Assembly (NCBI GenBank): GCA_038503035.1
Contig: JAVSML010000041.1
Span: 730,378-794,377 of the forward strand
DNA: 64,000 nucleotides
Source: Crocodylus rhombifer
Lineage: Eukaryota > Chordata > Crocodylia > Crocodylidae
Reading direction: 5' to 3'
Shown: one piece after another, positions 42,001-48,660 of the stretch
Layout of the letters: each line of letters begins with the position of its first letter
How positions within the stretch are numbered: the stretch's first letter is position 1
Notes under the pieces: model-generated
What the model saw: the letters and a program-made list of their open reading frames with translations, nothing else
What the model was told of the DNA's origin: nothing
Databases searched by the model: none
Made by a program: the position numbers and the translations under genes

Positions 42001-45000
42001 GCCACCCCTGGAGTAGAGCAACTTCCAGTCGCCTCCTGAAAAAAAAAAATCAGGTATAACCAAAACATTGGTTGTTACCCAAGTCATATGTTCACAGCTT
42101 TAGTCCATTTCATCTTTGCTGAGGAAACAAGCTACTACTGGCTTTCATTTACCTAGTGGCTCTTATTAAAGGTAATAATTTGAGAAAGCCAATCAGCTCC
42201 CTGTAGAAATTATGAAATGTAACCTAATTAGGCAACAGATGATGGCATGTTTTATTATCACAAACATAAGCATGACAATCTGCCAGGAATCCATGGTTTC
42301 GCACACACACAACATTAATGTTGGCAGGATAGATGAAGTGAGAAGAACAACAGATATGCTAATATAGGTAAAAAGGTAGGTCAACAATAACAAGGAGATT
42401 GAAAGCGGGGAGGGAAGTCTAGGTATTTGGCTCCTGGAGCTCCAAGAGAAAGGTCACCAGGATTAACAAAGAATGAGGAGTTATGCATTGGGAATAACAA
42501 GATAGGTGTTTGGAACTTCCCAGCTAGATGAAATGAAGCAAGGGAGAGGGGTGCTTTGCTAGTACAAGTTGGATCTGCTGGTGTTAGCAAGGATGAGATG
42601 GCTAGAATCTTACAGCCATCTTACAGCCCAGCTGTAAATATTCTGGAATACATGCTTGTAACTACTGTGTGGGTGACGTCATTAACAACATTGCTATCCA
42701 GTATGTAGTTTTTACAGTATTTTGGAGCATTCATTCACAAGATTCATTTGAAATAAATGTGTAACGTTTTAGCTGAATTATCAATGTGGTTAAATTCTAA
42801 CTCTCCCTTTCAGCTATCAGCATAATTGACATTAGTTTAAAAACAAACAAACAAACAAACCTGATTTATGTTACGCTGTTAACATGTCTGTCCCACAGAC
42901 AACTTTTGGTAACCATCCACAGCAGCCAGCACACTATGGAGGAGGGTGCTCTGGCCCCTGGGACAGCCTGTGCATTTTGCATTAAAGAGTTATTGGATAT
43001 AACAGTACTGGGACTAGGAAAACAGAACTCAAGGGCTGTGTCCAGACGAGTGCAGCTGTGTGGTCCATGGCACCAAATGTGTGAAAAAAAAAAAAAGGGG
43101 AGCGCTGCCTATGTATGTGCTGCTCTGCTTCCTCCCCCTCTGCAGGATATCCAGGGGTCAAAAAAAACACACAGAAAAAAAAAAAAAAAAAGCACAGCAG
43201 CACATACATAGGCAGTGTGCACCACTCAAAATCAGAGCTAGGCTGGCCAGAGCTGCACCATGGCTGCTGGCCAGGCTCCATGCAGCAGAATCACTGCTGA
43301 TGCAGCCCCAGGGGGCTCCCCAGAAGCCCAGATAAGTCTGCTGGGGCCGGCACAGTGCTGACCCCAGCTGCTCCTACCCCACCCAGGGTAGCTTGCCACA
43401 TACCAAAGCACACGCAGTATGGACGTTCCCTGGGTACAAGCATCAGCTGCAAAAGGTGTGCCACTGCTACTTGCCCCCAGGGAACCAAACGTTCATGATC
43501 GTTTAGATGTGCCCAAGGAAGTACCTCTCTCATGAGGCAAGAAACAGGCTCCTCTAGTTTGCTCTCCAGCCTTACATGTCTTACACCCTTGGCTAGCCAT
43601 TGCCCAGGTTCAACCGAAGGGGTAGAGGGTTCCCTCAGTCTAGCCAGCCTATAGCCTGGGGGCTAGGGCATTTTTTTGGCAAGTGGAAGATGCAAATTCA
43701 AATCCCAGGAGCATAAACAGTTTGACATAGCTTCATTCCCAAACCACAGTTTTGGGAACAAGGGTCTTTTTATAAAGGGATACATGGGATCCCCTCATTT
43801 AGAAGTGGCATACACTGCCTCCAATAACAGCATATTAGACCCTGCCTACCATTGCTGCACATGGGATTCAACAAAAAAAACCAGAACCATGTTGGCAAAG
43901 TTGGGTTATGGCTCATTTCAATACATCTATCCTACACTTAGAGAATGTGTCTTCAAAGCAATATATTTTAGATTTTGTTGGGCCATTTACTATAGCCAAG
44001 TTAAAAGCCTTTAGGAGTTCTTTAGCCCACAAAACAAGCAAATAGGAAATAATGCCTTAAAAGGTTAACATGCAAAAAAAAGTTAATCAAGTCAATTGGA
44101 TACTTGCCATTGCAGGCCACTGCACTGCAGGCGTAGAGGCAACTTGAGACTTCCGTTCAGCCAGTACCAACTTCTGCTCAACTAGAAACCCTTTCATTTT
44201 TGGGTTGTATACCTCTATCCACCTTCTCCTCTCCCATGACTCACCATCAAATTCCACACACACCTGAAGAAGGAAAGGGGAAAAGAACACATTAAGAAGC
44301 TGCTAAAAACAAACACTATTCAAACCAAATGTCTTCCATACAATGTCATGGATACATCACACAAGGATGAAGACGAGAGGCCAGTGTGAACCATTAAACA
44401 TATTAAAAGAATCGCTTTCTAAAAATTAAATTTCAAGTGCTTATCGTTAGAGCACACAATAACTCTATTCTCGCACAATTAAGCTATCACTATAAAATGA
44501 CTGGACTACAGCTTTTAACTAGCCAAAAAAAATTCTAACCTCATCAATAATATGCAATATATTTAAATTGGAAGAGTTTTATCTCAAATTATCTGCTTCT
44601 CTCTCTCTCTCTACAAAGGGCCAGACTCTAGTAGAAAAAGTGTGTGCATGTTCAGAACTCCACTATTACTCCTGAGCAGAGTATAAAACAATTTTGCATT
44701 AAAACAGAAGAGAGCAGTAGACTTAGTTATTTTTATACTAAGGCACAATATCACAAGATCTTCACTTGCTATTTTTACAACACTCAAGTGTGCCAGCTGC
44801 TTTACAGAAACAAAGAGATCAGAGTCCCTGAAGAGCTTAATTTCACTTTTCCCAAAAGGAGAGCCAGAAAAAAGGAGCTACAGTCAATATGTACAGTGTA
44901 AAGTGAGACTGAACATTTTTTGACCATTTTGTTTGGTGCATATCATCAGGATTTGGTGACTCAAAAAACACCTAGACAGTTGCATTTTTGGCAGGTTATT

Positions 45001-47642
45001 TTATTTTGCCCAAATAAGGAAAGCATCAGCAAGCATTAAGCTTGATCAGTTGGTTTTGGAATTCCTTTGAAAGCGATATGGAAAAGGAAAAAAAAAAGAA
45101 GTACGATACAAAAATGCAGCACCCAAGACCTGTATCTATGTGCATTAAAAAGATGACCCTTGGCACGTCAGATGTTTTTAAACACATTAAGATGAAACTT
45201 TGGAATCTTTTTAAAAAGACACTCAAATATAAATTATCCATATCTTAGAAGAAACCCCCTACAACAGTGGTCTCCAAGCTTTAAGTAAGAGATCACCTTT
45301 GGCATTTAAAAGCAACCCAAGATCTACCATGCGCCGCCACTGCCACCTCCCCAGCAGGTAAGTCTGTGCAGAGAAGGGGGGAGCAGATCGAGGTAGAGGA
45401 AGAAAAAAATTATTTGGAGGCGCACCTCCCCAGCAGGTAAGTCCCACCCGGCCAGGGCCCCACAACCTACCCCTGCTCCTGCCTCTGTGGCACAGTCCCT
45501 CACCACAGGGCCTCGATCTAGCCCTTCCCTTCTCTCCCACACTGACTGACCTGCTGGCCCAGGGCGCACATGTGCATGCATGCACGCAGGCACGCCAGCC
45601 CCCCACCCCAGCCTTGGATCAACACCAAGAGGCTCTGAGATCTCCTGGTGGATCAAGATCTGCTGGTAGGTGACCACTGTCCTACAACATGCAACCCAAA
45701 CACTTTGGTATTGTAGTAACAGGCAAATCACAGATGTAAAAAAAAAAAAAAAGAACAAAAAATAAAATTGTTTGATCTCATTAACCAACTTCAGCAATTT
45801 ATGAATTTAGCAGAAAACCATGTTGTTTTCTTTTACTTGAGAAGGCAACACTACATCCAAAGGAACATTTTAAAACTTTGTAGTGTGATATCAACAAGGG
45901 TCACGAGAAACACATTCAGGTAGGGTTGACTATTTTATACTTGATCTTACTCAACAGGAACTTGGAGTAAGAGACTAAAAAGAGAATCAAATACAGTACA
46001 TGAGACTAAATACTCTACGCACCAACATACAAGCTTTGCTTTCTCTTTTTGGTTCTCCAGGCCATCACCCTTTTGCAACAACTTTCCTTTGTTAGTTAGG
46101 AATGGAAACATTGTATACGAAACAGTCTTTGTTGCCCCAATTATCTTTTGCCATCCTGGCAGCTTCTTTCATGTTAATACTGGAGAATGCATTAGAGAAG
46201 CAGATTAGTAACATGGTAATACTGGAGAGAATGCATTAAAGAAGCTCATCTAGCAGAGCCGTAACCAGCTATAGGGTTCACACCAAAGCCCTACAAAGTT
46301 CCCAGCAGCACCTCCTCCTCTGCCTTTTTAGTATTAGAGAGTGCTCCATGTGGACAACACCATGAACAGTTTCTCCTCCCCGTGCCATATAAGGCTTTGA
46401 TGCCACCCATAACATGCCATGTATGGATGAGACTCCACCCCACCATACTATATATGGCTACAATACCGCCCTCTCAAAGTTAAACTTCATCCAAAGTCAG
46501 AAAGTTTACACACTAAACACAAATAAGATAATAAAACCCACTTGGTACCTCCTTAATAAGAAAAGGAACTCTGATTATTATCAGTAAGTTTCCCCACTAA
46601 AAAGGTCAAGGAAAAGAACACCACTGATTTTAGAAAGAGAATGGTAACAAGAATTTTACCTTGAAATATAGCAGCCACCAGCACAAACGAATACAAAACA
46701 TAACAGAATCCCCTTCCTACCACAAAGGCCCACCTTCAGCACATACTTCATGTAGGTCTCACAGTTCAGGGAAGACTTGCTGGTGGCCCACTGGCAAGTC
46801 ACATGTTACTAACTCCTCCTCATTTCCCCCTAATATATTGTGAGTCATCTAAAAATCTCACTGGCAATAGATGACATCTCTGCTGCAACTGCAGCAAAGC
46901 ACAGGGAAGTATTTTATGTTTCAAGCTGTCTTTTAATACAATCACAATTAATAGGTCCATATTGCAAAATCCAAGAAGCCATAGGCTGATGCATTAAGCC
47001 ATGGTTGTTTAAAACAGGGTCAATACCTGCCTATGATGCTATGCTACACACTAAGATAACAAAGGTATTGCAATAGCAGCCTGTTTTCGCCCTGTCAGCA
47101 CTGGAAGGTCCGCTACTCCTTTGGTTTTCTACACAAAAACAAATTGTGAACACAAGACCCGTCCCCACACTTAGGGAGCAGACCGCAACACAGCCAATCT
47201 GCTCACCTTGCAACTCAAGCAACATTTGTTGCAGAGACAGACACACGCATACTTGCAGCTTCTTGGAAACATCCCAGTGGACCCGAAGCCTCCGACACCA
47301 GCACGTACATTTCCAGCCACATGGATTATGTTTATTCATAATATTTTCTGGTTCAACGACCTCCCCCCCCACAACAAAACAAAAACACCACCACCACCAC
47401 CACCACCAAAATCACCATCTGACTAAGAAACAGCACGCTCGCCCTTCCAGACAATTCCCACCCACCTTCAAGTCCTGCTTGGAAACATCCGTGTGCGAAA
47501 CCGCTCGGATCCTGCCCGATTTCCACGGCCACTCGGACATGGGCGAAGTTTCCCAGGAGCCGCTCTCCTCCTCCTCCTCCGACAGGCTGAGGAACCTCTT
47601 GCCCACTAGCAAGGGCCAGCTCCCCTGCAGCCCCAGAGTCAT
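4076..47642 (-). CDS. KDM3A: KDM3A (JMJD1A) lysine demethylase 3A, 22 of about 25 coding exons, 3' end off the window
   Basis: Nuclear JmjC dioxygenase that removes mono- and dimethyl marks from histone H3 lysine 9 using Fe(II) and 2-oxoglutarate (family knowledge). Seen here: 22 minus-strand exons that splice into one open frame of 3,582 nt (1,194 codons), with matching phase at every junction. It follows human KDM3A (1,321 residues) along its whole visible length. The N-terminus starts [17 protein letters not shown]. Residues about 669-694 form the C6-type zinc finger (CDVC...CPKC...CVDC). LRNLL at 887-891 is the LXXLL nuclear-receptor box. HLD at about 1123-1125 supplies the first two iron ligands of the JmjC domain. 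The third histidine and the C-terminus (about 130 residues in the human protein) would lie in exons 24-26, left of position 1. No in-frame stop or frameshift is seen, so the gene looks functional. KDM3A rather than KDM3B is chosen from the N-terminal and mid-region match. Confidence 0.95.
4309..4428 (-). CDS. KDM3A: KDM3A exon 22, JmjC exon with the HxD iron ligands, residues 1108-1148
   Basis: Encodes [20 protein letters not shown] then [20 protein letters not shown]. His and Asp of HLD (about 1123 and 1125) are the first two Fe(II) ligands. Human has KGQCEQEEE where this has RGQVNQEE. Acceptor AACTTTTCAG, donor GTAAAA. Phase 1 in and out. Confidence 0.96.
5462..5699. mobile_element. hAT-type MITE in KDM3A intron 21
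   Basis: 238 bp with terminal inverted repeats CAGTGGCTCCCAACCTT and AAGGTTGGGAGCCTCTG (16 of 17 paired) and a perfect 8-bp target duplication CTCTACAT at 5454-5461 and 5700-5707. The 8-bp duplication and CAGNGG ends are hAT hallmarks. Confidence 0.9.
5783..5913 (-). CDS. KDM3A: KDM3A exon 21, residues 1064-1108
   Basis: Encodes [20 protein letters not shown] then [20 protein letters not shown] and NAY. Human has RRDGKL where this has RRGGKL. Acceptor GTTGCAG, donor GTAAGT. Phase 2 in, phase 1 out. Confidence 0.95.
6809..6899 (-). CDS. KDM3A: KDM3A exon 20, residues 1034-1064
   Basis: Encodes [20 protein letters not shown] then [11 protein letters not shown]. Part of the region entering the JmjC domain. 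Acceptor TTAATGTTAG, donor GTATGA. Phase 1 in, phase 2 out. Confidence 0.94.
9392..10776 (+). mobile_element. Solo LTR of another retrovirus-like element, inserted in the CR1
   Basis: Starts TGTGACAGCC and ends GGCCTGTGACA (TG...CA), flanked by CTAGG and CTACG, four of five bases matching as a 5-bp target duplication, and sitting exactly where the CR1 endonuclease/RT sequence is interrupted. It has a TATA box (TATAAAA at 9923-9929) and AATAAA at 10659-10664. After subtracting a CR1 tail nested at about 10,040-10,372, the LTR is about 1.05 kb. No internal retroviral sequence, hence solo. Confidence 0.7.
10040..10372 (+). mobile_element. CR1 3' tail nested inside the solo LTR
   Basis: Last RT codons ([20 protein letters not shown]) plus 3' UTR and terminal repeats ACTATGAAACTATGAAACTATG. 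Its reading is cleaner than the CR1 that hosts the LTR, consistent with being the youngest of the three layers. Confidence 0.85.
13838..13878 (-). mobile_element. CR1 tail interrupted by a hAT-type element
   Basis: AGGGACCTCCAGAGGTCATC then TAGTC, the reverse complement of a CR1 3' end, cut at the target duplication of the following element. Confidence 0.6.
13879..14168. mobile_element. hAT-type MITE inserted in a CR1 tail
   Basis: Ends CAGTGCTTCTCAACC and GTTGAAAAACCCTG, flanked by ATCTAGTC and ATCTAGCT (six of eight). Older-looking than the copy at 5.46 kb. Confidence 0.65.
15006..15177 (-). CDS. KDM3A: KDM3A exon 19, residues 977-1034
   Basis: Encodes [20 protein letters not shown] then [20 protein letters not shown] and [15 protein letters not shown]. 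Almost identical to human. Acceptor TTTTTTGTTAG, donor GTATGC. Ends in phase 1. The next intron is 8.1 kb, swollen by a CR1. Confidence 0.95.
16330..16511. mobile_element. Palindromic MITE, family A copy 1 (KDM3A intron 18)
   Basis: Nearly self-complementary element. The left arm reads CATTACTTTGACCTGGCTC then AACGTCTGTATAGAT, and the right arm is its inverse. Shares arms and core with the copy at 20,755-20,918. Confidence 0.7.
16619..16855 (-). CDS. KDM3A: KDM3A exon 18, residues 898-976
   Basis: Encodes [20 protein letters not shown], then [20 protein letters not shown] and the highly conserved [19 protein letters not shown]...FRECWKQGQ. Acceptor AATTTAG, donor GTAATG. Exactly 79 codons, phase 0 at both ends. 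Confidence 0.95.
18207..18379 (-). CDS. KDM3A: KDM3A exon 17 with the LXXLL motif, residues 840-897
   Basis: Encodes [20 protein letters not shown], then [20 protein letters not shown] and [13 protein letters not shown] at 887-891 corresponds to the human LXXLL box used for nuclear-receptor interaction. Acceptor CCCTTTTTCAG, donor GTATCC. Phase 1 in, phase 0 out. Confidence 0.94.
19610..19790 (-). CDS. KDM3A: KDM3A exon 16, residues 780-840
   Basis: Begins [14 protein letters not shown] after TTTTGCAG and ends [19 protein letters not shown] before GTAAAG. The 3' half is nearly identical to human ([18 protein letters not shown]); the 5' half is divergent. Phase 0 in, phase 1 out. Confidence 0.92.
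20755..20918. mobile_element. Palindromic MITE, family A copy 2 (KDM3A intron 15)
   Basis: Arms GTCTGTATAGATCAGGCACT and its inverse AGCACCTGATCTATACAGAC are separated by a short spacer. The outer ends (CCAGCTC... and ...GAGCTGGATCAAAGTAAC) extend the inverted repeat and match copy 1. Confidence 0.75.
21789..21916 (-). CDS. KDM3A: KDM3A exon 15, residues 737-779
   Basis: Encodes [20 protein letters not shown] then [23 protein letters not shown]; matches human closely. Acceptor ATCATTTTAG, donor GTACTG. Phase 1 in, phase 0 out. Confidence 0.94.
22336..22431 (-). CDS. KDM3A: KDM3A exon 14, residues 705-737
   Basis: Encodes [20 protein letters not shown] then [12 protein letters not shown]. 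The [10 protein letters not shown] block is identical to human. Acceptor TTGCTTTCAG, donor GTATTG. Phase 1 in and out. Confidence 0.93.
22482..22501. repeat. (CA)n microsatellite
   Basis: AC dinucleotide run of about ten units in KDM3A intron 13. Confidence 0.95.
22643..22795 (-). CDS. KDM3A: KDM3A exon 13, zinc-finger exon, residues 654-705
   Basis: Encodes [20 protein letters not shown] followed by [20 protein letters not shown] and [11 protein letters not shown]. Cysteines at about 669, 672, 683, 686, 691 and 694 form the C6-type zinc finger required in this family for activity. Acceptor TTACCTCAG, donor GTAACA. Phase 1 in and out. Confidence 0.96.
24910..25124 (-). CDS. KDM3A: KDM3A exon 12, residues 582-654
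   Basis: Encodes [20 protein letters not shown], then [22 protein letters not shown]...[24 protein letters not shown]. Nearly identical to human. Acceptor CCTTTTCCAG, donor GTAAGA. Ends in phase 1. Confidence 0.96.
26161..26320 (+). repeat. Interspersed repeat of unclear class
   Basis: Contains GTGCCCAAAAGCTTACGAAG, TTAGTTGATCTAATAAAAGA and AGACCAACACAGCTACAACC, phrases I associate with a common reptilian repeat end. Related debris is seen near 18,935-19,010 and 19,125-19,170. Confidence 0.4.
26394..26595 (-). CDS. KDM3A: KDM3A exon 11, residues 515-582
   Basis: Encodes [20 protein letters not shown], then [10 protein letters not shown]...[16 protein letters not shown]...[10 protein letters not shown]. 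The CRECRLDS and CRFFHFRR blocks are nearly identical to human and belong to the cysteine-rich region preceding the zinc finger. Acceptor TTTCCTGCAG, donor GTGAGT. Ends in phase 2. Confidence 0.95.
26735..26800 (-). mobile_element. CR1 3' tail fragment in KDM3A intron 10
   Basis: AAGCTAGGGTCGAAAGGGAC then CTCAACAGATCATTGAGTCC, a short reverse-oriented CR1 end. Confidence 0.65.
27037..27078. repeat. (CA)n microsatellite, 21 units
   Basis: Perfect AC dinucleotide run in KDM3A intron 10. Confidence 0.97.
27545..28101 (-). CDS. KDM3A: KDM3A exon 10, large low-conservation exon, residues 329-515
   Basis: The largest exon (557 nt), rich in Ser, Thr, Asn and Lys and probably disordered. Begins [15 protein letters not shown] after TTTCAG (human CHKQSLPEE) and ends ...GIASKVQDN before ATAGTAAGT. 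Divergent from mammals along most of its length, but open throughout and phase-consistent (2 in, 1 out). Confidence 0.88.
28378..30300 (-). mobile_element. CR1 LINE 3' half in KDM3A intron 9, same strand as the gene
   Basis: About 1.9 kb with long reverse transcriptase stretches on the minus strand ([47 protein letters not shown]), broken by few frameshifts. The 3' end at the low-coordinate side is a typical CR1 tail. One of the better-preserved copies here; an inactive 5'-truncated insertion. Confidence 0.88.
31071..31302. mobile_element. Short interspersed insert within CR1, related to 51,060-51,200
   Basis: Interrupts a CR1 phrase (GCATTATGG / TATGGAGAAGGATC), with TATGG duplicated at the borders. 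Its reverse complement carries AGGAGGTACCAGTCACCCAT, which recurs as AGGAGGCACCAGTCACCCAT at 51,170-51,190. Class not known to me. Confidence 0.5.
32343..33265 (-). mobile_element. CR1 LINE nested in reverse orientation within another CR1
   Basis: Starts CATAGATGGTAAGGCCAGAA (a CR1 tail reversed). The minus strand reads [20 protein letters not shown] and [17 protein letters not shown]. The plus-strand CR1 resumes right after it. Confidence 0.8.
34524..34684 (-). CDS. KDM3A: KDM3A exon 9, residues 276-329
   Basis: Encodes [20 protein letters not shown], then GCTPATP...[13 protein letters not shown]. The GCTxATP and ANSPPNLGA blocks match human. Acceptor CCTTTCTAG, donor GTAAGC. Ends in phase 2. 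Confidence 0.9.
35275..35412 (+). mobile_element. CR1 3' tail in KDM3A intron 8
   Basis: GAGGCTGGACAGATATTTGG then CAGACCCAGTGATCTGTTTA and TACTATGATACTATGAT, a short plus-strand CR1 end. Confidence 0.8.
36962..37050 (-). CDS. KDM3A: KDM3A exon 8, residues 246-275
   Basis: Lysine-rich exon, [20 protein letters not shown] followed by [16 protein letters not shown] and KSC match human, and the basic run would suit a nuclear localisation signal. Acceptor CTGTTTCAG, donor GTAATT. Phase 1 in, phase 0 out. Confidence 0.9.
37136..37208 (-). CDS. KDM3A: KDM3A exon 7, residues 222-246
   Basis: Encodes [20 protein letters not shown] and on to DGKC; matches human IPALKIVDPSLIHVEVVHD. Acceptor TTTCTTTAAG, donor GTAAGA. 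Ends in phase 1. Confidence 0.9.
37815..37939 (-). CDS. KDM3A: KDM3A exon 6, residues 180-221
   Basis: Encodes [20 protein letters not shown] and then [11 protein letters not shown]...VNCEE, matching the human IYSLDPSTQWFSATVINGNP region. Acceptor TTCTTAAG, donor GTAAAG. Phase 1 in, phase 0 out. Confidence 0.92.
38000..38283. mobile_element. Probable hAT-type MITE in KDM3A intron 5
   Basis: GC-rich block beginning GCAGTGTCAAAG and ending CCCTCCACT, with CTATGGCA and CTATGGTA on the two sides (seven of eight). The terminal repeats are weak. Confidence 0.45.
39299..39401 (-). CDS. KDM3A: KDM3A exon 5, residues 146-180
   Basis: Encodes [20 protein letters not shown] and ends [16 protein letters not shown] is shared with the human protein. 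Acceptor TTTAATAG, donor GTACAA. Ends in phase 1. Confidence 0.88.
39835..40062. repeat. Long hairpin with flanking direct repeats (KDM3A intron 4)
   Basis: Imperfect palindrome centred at about 39,957 with loop CAGA between CCACTTATA and TATAAGTGG. The arms reach about 90 bp each way (CCACATTTTTT/AAAAATGTGG, AAATCAGAAA/TTTCTGATTT). Direct repeats CAGAGAGAACCAGGATCC (39835-39852) and CAGAGAGACCCAGGATCC (40045-40062) flank it. Confidence 0.75.
40909..41010 (-). CDS. KDM3A: KDM3A exon 4, residues 112-145
   Basis: Encodes [20 protein letters not shown] and on to FLSKDLFQ between a TTTTCTAG acceptor and a GTAACC donor. It matches the human segment around LLDKAGLGS and SVRFLG; the end is about three residues shorter than in human. 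Phase 0 at both ends. Confidence 0.9.
41813..42010. mobile_element. hAT-type MITE in KDM3A intron 3
   Basis: Begins CAGCGGGGGAACC and ends GGGCCACCCCTG, with AAGTAGAG and GAGTAGAG on the two sides (seven of eight bases). Confidence 0.7.
42840..42861. repeat. (AAAC)n tetranucleotide repeat
   Basis: AAACAAACAAAC run in KDM3A intron 3; a similar one lies at 39,893-39,910 beside the hairpin. Confidence 0.9.
43033..43514. mobile_element. Probable non-autonomous DNA transposon with an internal palindrome (KDM3A intron 3)
   Basis: Ends GGGCTGTGTCCAGACGAG and (inverse) GGGCACATCTAAACGATC are related inverted termini. Inside, a 25-bp inverted repeat (CTGCCTATGTATGTGCTGC... at 43105-43129 and its inverse at 43191-43215) surrounds poly-A tracts. 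Confidence 0.5.
43648..43712 (+). repeat. tRNA-derived repeat remnant
   Basis: TATAGCCTGGGGGCTAGGGC ... AAATTCAAATCCCAGG has a tRNA-like A box and a B-box-like TTCAAATCC. Looks like a degraded tRNA-derived SINE head, not a working tRNA gene. Confidence 0.45.
44108..44263 (-). CDS. KDM3A: KDM3A exon 3, residues 60-111, followed by a GC donor
   Basis: Starts after a CTTCTTCAG acceptor with [19 protein letters not shown] and ends VQWPAM. To keep frame with exon 4 the exon must stop before GCAAGT, so this intron begins with GC. The nearest GT, four bases further on, would break the reading frame. Confidence 0.9.
45265..45679. mobile_element. hAT-type element in KDM3A intron 2
   Basis: Begins CAGTGGTCTCCAAGC and ends TAGGTGACCACTG, flanked by CCCTACAA (45257-45264) and TCCTACAA (45680-45687). 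GC-rich interior unlike the AT-rich intron around it. Confidence 0.75.
46174..46246. repeat. Imperfect tandem duplication in KDM3A intron 2
   Basis: TAATACTGGAGAATGCATTA (46176) recurs as TAATACTGGAGAGAATGCAT (46218) with AGAGAAGC/AAAGAAGC after each, a roughly 42-bp spacing. Confidence 0.7.
47386..47408. repeat. (CAC)n trinucleotide repeat
   Basis: CACCAC run just downstream (minus strand) of the KDM3A start exon, within intron 2. Confidence 0.93.
47466..47642 (-). CDS. KDM3A: KDM3A exon 2 (start codon exon), residues 1-59
   Basis: ATG at 47642-47640 opens [19 protein letters not shown] and the exon ends ...[10 protein letters not shown] before a GTGGGT donor. It matches the human N-terminus. 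A run of five glutamates at residues 22-26 replaces the mixed acidic/serine stretch of mammals. The upstream (5' UTR) limit is not resolved, because the assembly gap starts about 120 bp away. Phase 0 end. Confidence 0.93.
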
Positions 47643-47760
47643 TTTAGCTCATTGGGGTGCCTGCAGCTCTTCAGGACATAAAGGAACAAAGGTGCTGGGG
47701 GGAGAAAACAGGAACAAACTTCACCCGACTGCTGCAAACCAGATCGCACTGGAGTAAGGG

Positions 47761-47860
47761 NNNNNNNNNNNNNNNNNNNNNNNNNNNNNNNNNNNNNNNN
47801 NNNNNNNNNNNNNNNNNNNNNNNNNNNNNNNNNNNNNNNNNNNNNNNNNNNNNNNNNNNN
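47761..47860. other. Assembly gap, 100 N
   Basis: Exactly 100 unknown bases, the conventional size for a gap of unknown length. It lies between the KDM3A start exon and the promoter, in GC-rich DNA, so part of the 5' UTR or first intron may be missing. Confidence 0.98.
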
Positions 47861-48660
47861 GGGGGGAGGGAAGCAGATATGGAGGGAAGTTTGCATGAAG
47901 AACAGAGCCCAAGGGGCCACCCTCAAACCCCTGCAGGGAGTGTTGCCCCCTCTAGCCTCCCCCTACATTTTGCCCTCACCCCAGGCCTGCAGCCCCCTCT
48001 CCACCTCGCACAGCCACAGCCACAGCCCCAGCCCCAGCTCCAGCTCCAAAGCACCAGCAGCATCCCCCAGCGCCTAGTACTGCTACTGCTGCTGTCCCAC
48101 ACACGCCCCCTCATTCACACCCCCCACCCCTCACCTCCCCCTACGCTCATTGGCTCGTCCCGGGAAAAGGGGTGGGGCCCGCAAGCAGCCGCTGCCTCTC
48201 ATTGGTCCCGGGGCGGAGCCAACCTCAGAGGTGGCTCGTTAGTAAAGTGCTGTTGAAAAGAGATGCTTCCGCGGGGAGCAGAAAAAAGAGTCCCGGGACT
48301 TGCTTGCACTTAGGAAGCGCCGAGGGCGAGACCGAGACTGGAAACGGAAGGGTTGTTGTTCGCGGCATCAGTGCGGGCTTTTTAAAATCTTTTTGGGGAC
48401 AAGTTAAGGGGGAATGAGTAAGGGATGGCGGAGGGATCTCTGGTGGAGGCAGAAGGAGTGAAGAGGCCCCTTATACGTGCGGTTCTCGGCGTACTCAGAT
48501 ATAGGAGATGGGAGGGGGTAGCACCTGCGGGACTCTCTGCGCAGGCGCACACTGGTGGGACGCACCTGCGGAGGAGCGTTGGGGCAGTATGCGCGTGCGC
48601 GCAGAGAGAAAGGCGTGGCACCTGCTGTTAGTATTCGCTGCGCATGTGCAGTAGAGGGAA
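47861..48660 (-). promoter_or_regulatory. KDM3A CpG-rich promoter region
   Basis: GC- and CpG-rich sequence just upstream of the KDM3A start exon. On the minus strand it has two CCAAT boxes (48149-48153 and 48201-48205, seen as ATTGG on plus), a GC box near 48209-48216, three NRF1-like palindromes (48538-48549, 48590-48601, 48639-48650) and RCGTG cores (ACGTG at 48475 and several GCGTG). A likely transcription start is about 60-100 bp downstream of the CCAAT boxes, near 48,050-48,100, with a possible first-exon donor at GGGGTGAGG near 47,988. Start site and exon 1 are inference. No TATA box in a plausible place was seen for this strand. Confidence 0.6.
48010..48056. repeat. CAGCCC/CAGCTC hexamer repeat near the KDM3A promoter
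   Basis: Tandem hexamers of the form CAGCCA, CAGCCC, CAGCTC in a row. Depending on the start site they may lie in the 5' UTR of KDM3A, read as GGGCTG repeats. Confidence 0.7.

Noticed and set aside
43648..43712. Functional tRNA gene
   Set aside because: Only the A- and B-box-like blocks remain. The acceptor and anticodon stems do not pair, so it is a repeat remnant.
44102..44107. GT donor at 44103-44102 for exon 3
   Set aside because: It adds four bases and puts exon 4 out of frame with an immediate stop, while the GC donor keeps frame and the expected spacing.
47657..48256. Open frame spanning the N gap
   Set aside because: Continuity depends on unknown bases; composition reflects the promoter repeat.
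48425..48631. Open frame ATGGCGGAGG... on the plus strand in the CpG-rich promoter region, as a divergent gene
   Set aside because: 68 codons, composition driven by GC-rich promoter DNA, no family similarity and no plausible splice continuation. A divergent non-coding transcript is possible but not shown.
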